A stretch of DNA of 35,354 bases from Shewanella sp. (GTDB lineage Bacteria > Pseudomonadota > Gammaproteobacteria > Enterobacterales > Shewanellaceae): the NCBI RefSeq assembly GCF_013214165.1, contig NZ_JABSSM010000043.1, positions 1 to 35,354 of the forward strand. The letters are read 5' to 3'. Shown piece by piece: positions 33,197 through 35,354 of the stretch; position 1 is the stretch's first letter, and every line of letters starts with the position of its first letter. Under the pieces are notes generated by a model. The model was not told the DNA's origin. It made no database searches and saw only the letters and a list, made by a program, of their open reading frames with translations. Both the position numbers and the translations under genes were made by a program.

Positions 33197-34789
33197 ATGA
33201 TTGATATTGAAGAGCTAAAACGACGGGTAGGCTACCAAGATCTTATGGAGCTTGAACAGTTTACTGAGCATGGCGCTGTTAGCCACTTGGTCGTAGAAAA
33301 ACATGCCGATGCGTCAGCGAAAATCGATAAAAATAAACAAATGAAGCGTTTGCGAGATCACCTGTCAGGACTACCGAATGAACAGCTACTTGATATGCTG
33401 ATGGAGTCTATAACGAGCAGGCCCAGGGAGTGGGATAAGTGGCAATTTACACTGGCGCTTAAGGACACTAAGCACATGGATCATGGCGGTGCATCAATGC
33501 AGAGCTTAACTGATTTGCTCATCAAGGCGCTGCCCGAGAAACAGGTCTGGGATTGGTATCAGGTCAAAGATTATTTTGAAGATGCAGATGATCAATTTGA
33601 AATTATTTTTGCCGCGAGCGAGCAATTAATCCTAGATGAACAATGGCAATTTTGTATGGCGGCCATCGAGCGGCTTAATCTGGTCTTAGAGCAGATCGAT
33701 GATTCTGGTGGTGCGCGTTTTTACATCGAGGGTCAACTTAATGAAAATATTAGCAAACTATTTGAGCAGCTGACTTGGCCTGATGATGATAAGGCGCAAT
33801 GGTTAGTGGATCAATTGGCCGATGCACGTCTCGATATATTCCCCTGTGTGCCGGAAGACTTTCGCTTTAGCGACGACGTTGAGGTGTTGTTTTTGGCCAA
33901 ATGCGCTGATCGAGTGCAAATATTTCAACAAGATCGAAACAATACTCATACTCAGATTGAGGATGAGAAAGATAATTGGTCTGGTCGGTATTCACGCCTC
34001 ATTGCTCCCTTGATCACCAATGCACAGCGCAATGACGATTGGCAAGAACATTGTCGTTTACTTGCCTTAACTGCCAATAGTGCCAGAAATTATTTGCAGA
34101 TCAGTCAAATTTGCTTAGACAAAGGCGAGGCCCTCGATGCAGAGACTTGGCTCGTTCAAGCCAAAAAATGTGCCAGCGGTGTATATGAACGTAAGCAGTG
34201 TGACGAGCATGAGGTGACAGTGTGTCTTGCCTTGGGTGAGCATAGTTTTGCCTGGCAAAAAGCCTGGCAGATCTTTTGTCAATTCCCCAGTTTCGCAGCT
34301 TATAGAACGGTGGAAACCTTACATCAACAATTGGGTGAGCCTGATGAGCATTTCTTAGTGGCTGTCGAACGGGTTTTAGCCGATGACTGTGCCGTGTCTT
34401 CTAAGACATCTTGGGCGACTAATGACAGTGTGTTGACATTTTATCTATATCAAGAACACATAGAGAAAGCCAGGGAGTGGACGAAAAAACATCAGGCCAG
34501 TGACTCAAACCTGATTAAACTGGCTAAGCTAACCTTGTTAATACAGCCTGCCGAAAGCATGGCTTTGCTTCATAGGGTGTTGGCTGTCTTGATAGGTAAA
34601 ACCAATAACGATGCCTACGGTCAAGCGCTTGATCTACTATTGGAAATCAAAACCTTGATAGCAGCTGGCGTAAACCATGATGTTGCAGAACAAGAATTCG
34701 ATACTCTACTGCTTGATTTAGTGCAGAAGTTTAAGATAAAACGCAATATGATGAAGCTATTACGCCAGAATTTCCCTCATTGCTTTTAG
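33197..34789 (+). CDS. Hypothetical helical-repeat protein (DUF6880/SWIM-associated-like)
   Basis: A 530-aa cytoplasmic protein, almost all helical, with TPR-like spacing of Trp, Leu and Ala in the second half (DAETWLVQAKKCASGVYE; AREWTKKHQ). The segment at 115-150 (WDWYQVKDYFEDADDQFEII) recalls the region found downstream of SWIM zinc fingers in related proteins, but no Cys/His zinc motif is present here. A DUF6880-type family is my best guess. It has AGG eight bases before the ATG and stands alone between two repeat clusters. No link to the defence genes can be shown; it may belong to the chromosomal flank. Confidence 0.6.
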   Translation: MIDIEELKRRVGYQDLMELEQFTEHGAVSHLVVEKHADASAKIDKNKQMKRLRDHLSGLPNEQLLDMLMESITSRPREWDKWQFTLALKDTKHMDHGGASMQSLTDLLIKALPEKQVWDWYQVKDYFEDADDQFEIIFAASEQLILDEQWQFCMAAIERLNLVLEQIDDSGGARFYIEGQLNENISKLFEQLTWPDDDKAQWLVDQLADARLDIFPCVPEDFRFSDDVEVLFLAKCADRVQIFQQDRNNTHTQIEDEKDNWSGRYSRLIAPLITNAQRNDDWQEHCRLLALTANSARNYLQISQICLDKGEALDAETWLVQAKKCASGVYERKQCDEHEVTVCLALGEHSFAWQKAWQIFCQFPSFAAYRTVETLHQQLGEPDEHFLVAVERVLADDCAVSSKTSWATNDSVLTFYLYQEHIEKAREWTKKHQASDSNLIKLAKLTLLIQPAESMALLHRVLAVLIGKTNNDAYGQALDLLLEIKTLIAAGVNHDVAEQEFDTLLLDLVQKFKIKRNMMKLLRQNFPHCF

Positions 34790-35254
34790 CATAAATGTGC
34801 ATCTACTGTTTTTCCGTGGGGCTAGATGATGTCTATTCTGTCGTTCAGCCACGCTCATCCCATGTCTTTCCGGCATGCCTATTGGCCGGAACCCACTCAA
34901 TACCGACTTTCCGGCATGCCTGTTGGCCGGAACCCATTCCTGAGAACCTAAAGACAAGAGCTGGATCCCGGAACAAGCCCGGGAAGACCAAAAGGAACAA
35001 GCCCGGGTCGATAATTGCTCCTAGCATGATCGACATTTCCTACGTCCGTGTAGGTCGAAGACAGCAAAAGGAACGAGTCCGGGATGACGATAAAAAGAAA
35101 GGAGTGATGGTAAAAATAAGGAGGGATGACGATAAAAAGAAAGGAGTGACGGTAAAAGGAGGGAGTGATGATGCTTGATCCGTCTACACCTAGGATTACT
35201 TGTAATATTTACTTTTAAATTATTTTCTAAATATCTTAAAGCGAGTTCTTAAAA
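34790..35254. repeat. Repeat-filled right intergenic region
   Basis: No gene is seen. Positions 34856-35043 are the second copy of the 32746-32931 block, and 34994-35062 is a short form of the 120-bp repeat without its middle. Positions 35081-35116 and 35123-35157 are two near-identical copies of a 36-base unit (GGGATGACGATAAAAAG...) with a 42-base period. The final part to 35254 is AT-rich and featureless. Confidence 0.7.
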
Positions 35255-35354
35255 TCAGTGTTGATGAGGCGCCTCATTGGCCTGGGTTAGCCCTGCCTGC
35301 TGGCGAAATTCAGTGACTATTAGGCTGAACTCACCGCTAATAGTTTTCATCTGT
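35255..35354 (-). CDS. Possible C-terminal end of a gene running off the window
   Basis: A minus-strand frame is open from the window edge to a stop at 35255. It could be the last 30 or so codons of a gene, or a 31-codon peptide from the ATG at 35350. The translation (TEFRQQAGLTQANEAPHQH) matches no family I know. Only neighbouring sequence would decide. Confidence 0.3.
   Translation of the reverse strand, partial: QMKTISGEFSLIVTEFRQQAGLTQANEAPHQH

Noticed and set aside
1..35354. Integrase, transposase, tRNA or rRNA genes at the island edges
   Set aside because: None was found on either strand; the island borders are repeats only.

Overview
The window is about 35.4 kb of moderately AT-rich DNA from a marine gammaproteobacterium, most likely Shewanella or a close relative. 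That guess rests on codon style, the GST and SDR genes, and families of palindromic intergenic repeats; no rRNA, tRNA or marker gene fixes it. The centre, from about 2.3 to 32.9 kb, is a large defence island. No integrase, transposase or attachment tRNA is visible.

Layout. 1-2360: a repeat-rich flank around a glutathione S-transferase gene and a short-chain dehydrogenase gene. 2850-11403 (+): the phosphorothioate-dependent restriction operon dptF-dptG-dptH plus a small overlapping fourth gene. 11643-11900 (+): a small predicted secreted or membrane peptide followed by a strong hairpin terminator. 12031-14925 (+): an AT-rich, tightly packed trio consisting of an AIPR-family protein, a GIY-YIG nuclease-like protein and a second DGQHR/DndB-like protein. 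15073-20329 (-): the DNA phosphorothioation operon dndB-dndC-dndD-dndE, transcribed toward the trio. 20502-24415 (-): a phosphorothioation-associated methyltransferase, a 72-aa HTH-like protein, an M15-peptidase-like protein and a PD-(D/E)XK nuclease. 24512-32194 (-): a complete type I Zorya system (zorA, zorB, zorC, zorD). 33197-34789 (+): a 530-aa helical-repeat-like protein between repeat clusters. The last 100 bases may hold the end of a minus-strand gene that runs off the window.

How the genes may work together. DndC, DndD and DndE, with a host cysteine desulfurase because no dndA is present, should put sulfur into the DNA backbone. DndB probably controls expression, and its promoter region is dense in ACGT half-sites and small palindromes. 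DptF, DptG and DptH should attack DNA that lacks the mark. Zorya uses a MotAB-like membrane motor (ZorA and ZorB) with cytoplasmic effectors ZorC and ZorD. The trio between the restriction and modification operons is the best candidate for an undescribed system: two proteins with DGQHR-type signatures flank a GIY-YIG nuclease. The PD-(D/E)XK, M15-like, HTH and methyltransferase run is a second candidate.

Closely similar copies of an approximately 120-bp repeat lie in opposite orientation at 2204-2325 and 32883-33003. They bracket every defence gene. Further direct copies bracket the GST/SDR pair and the 530-aa gene, so repeat clusters separate the modules of this region.
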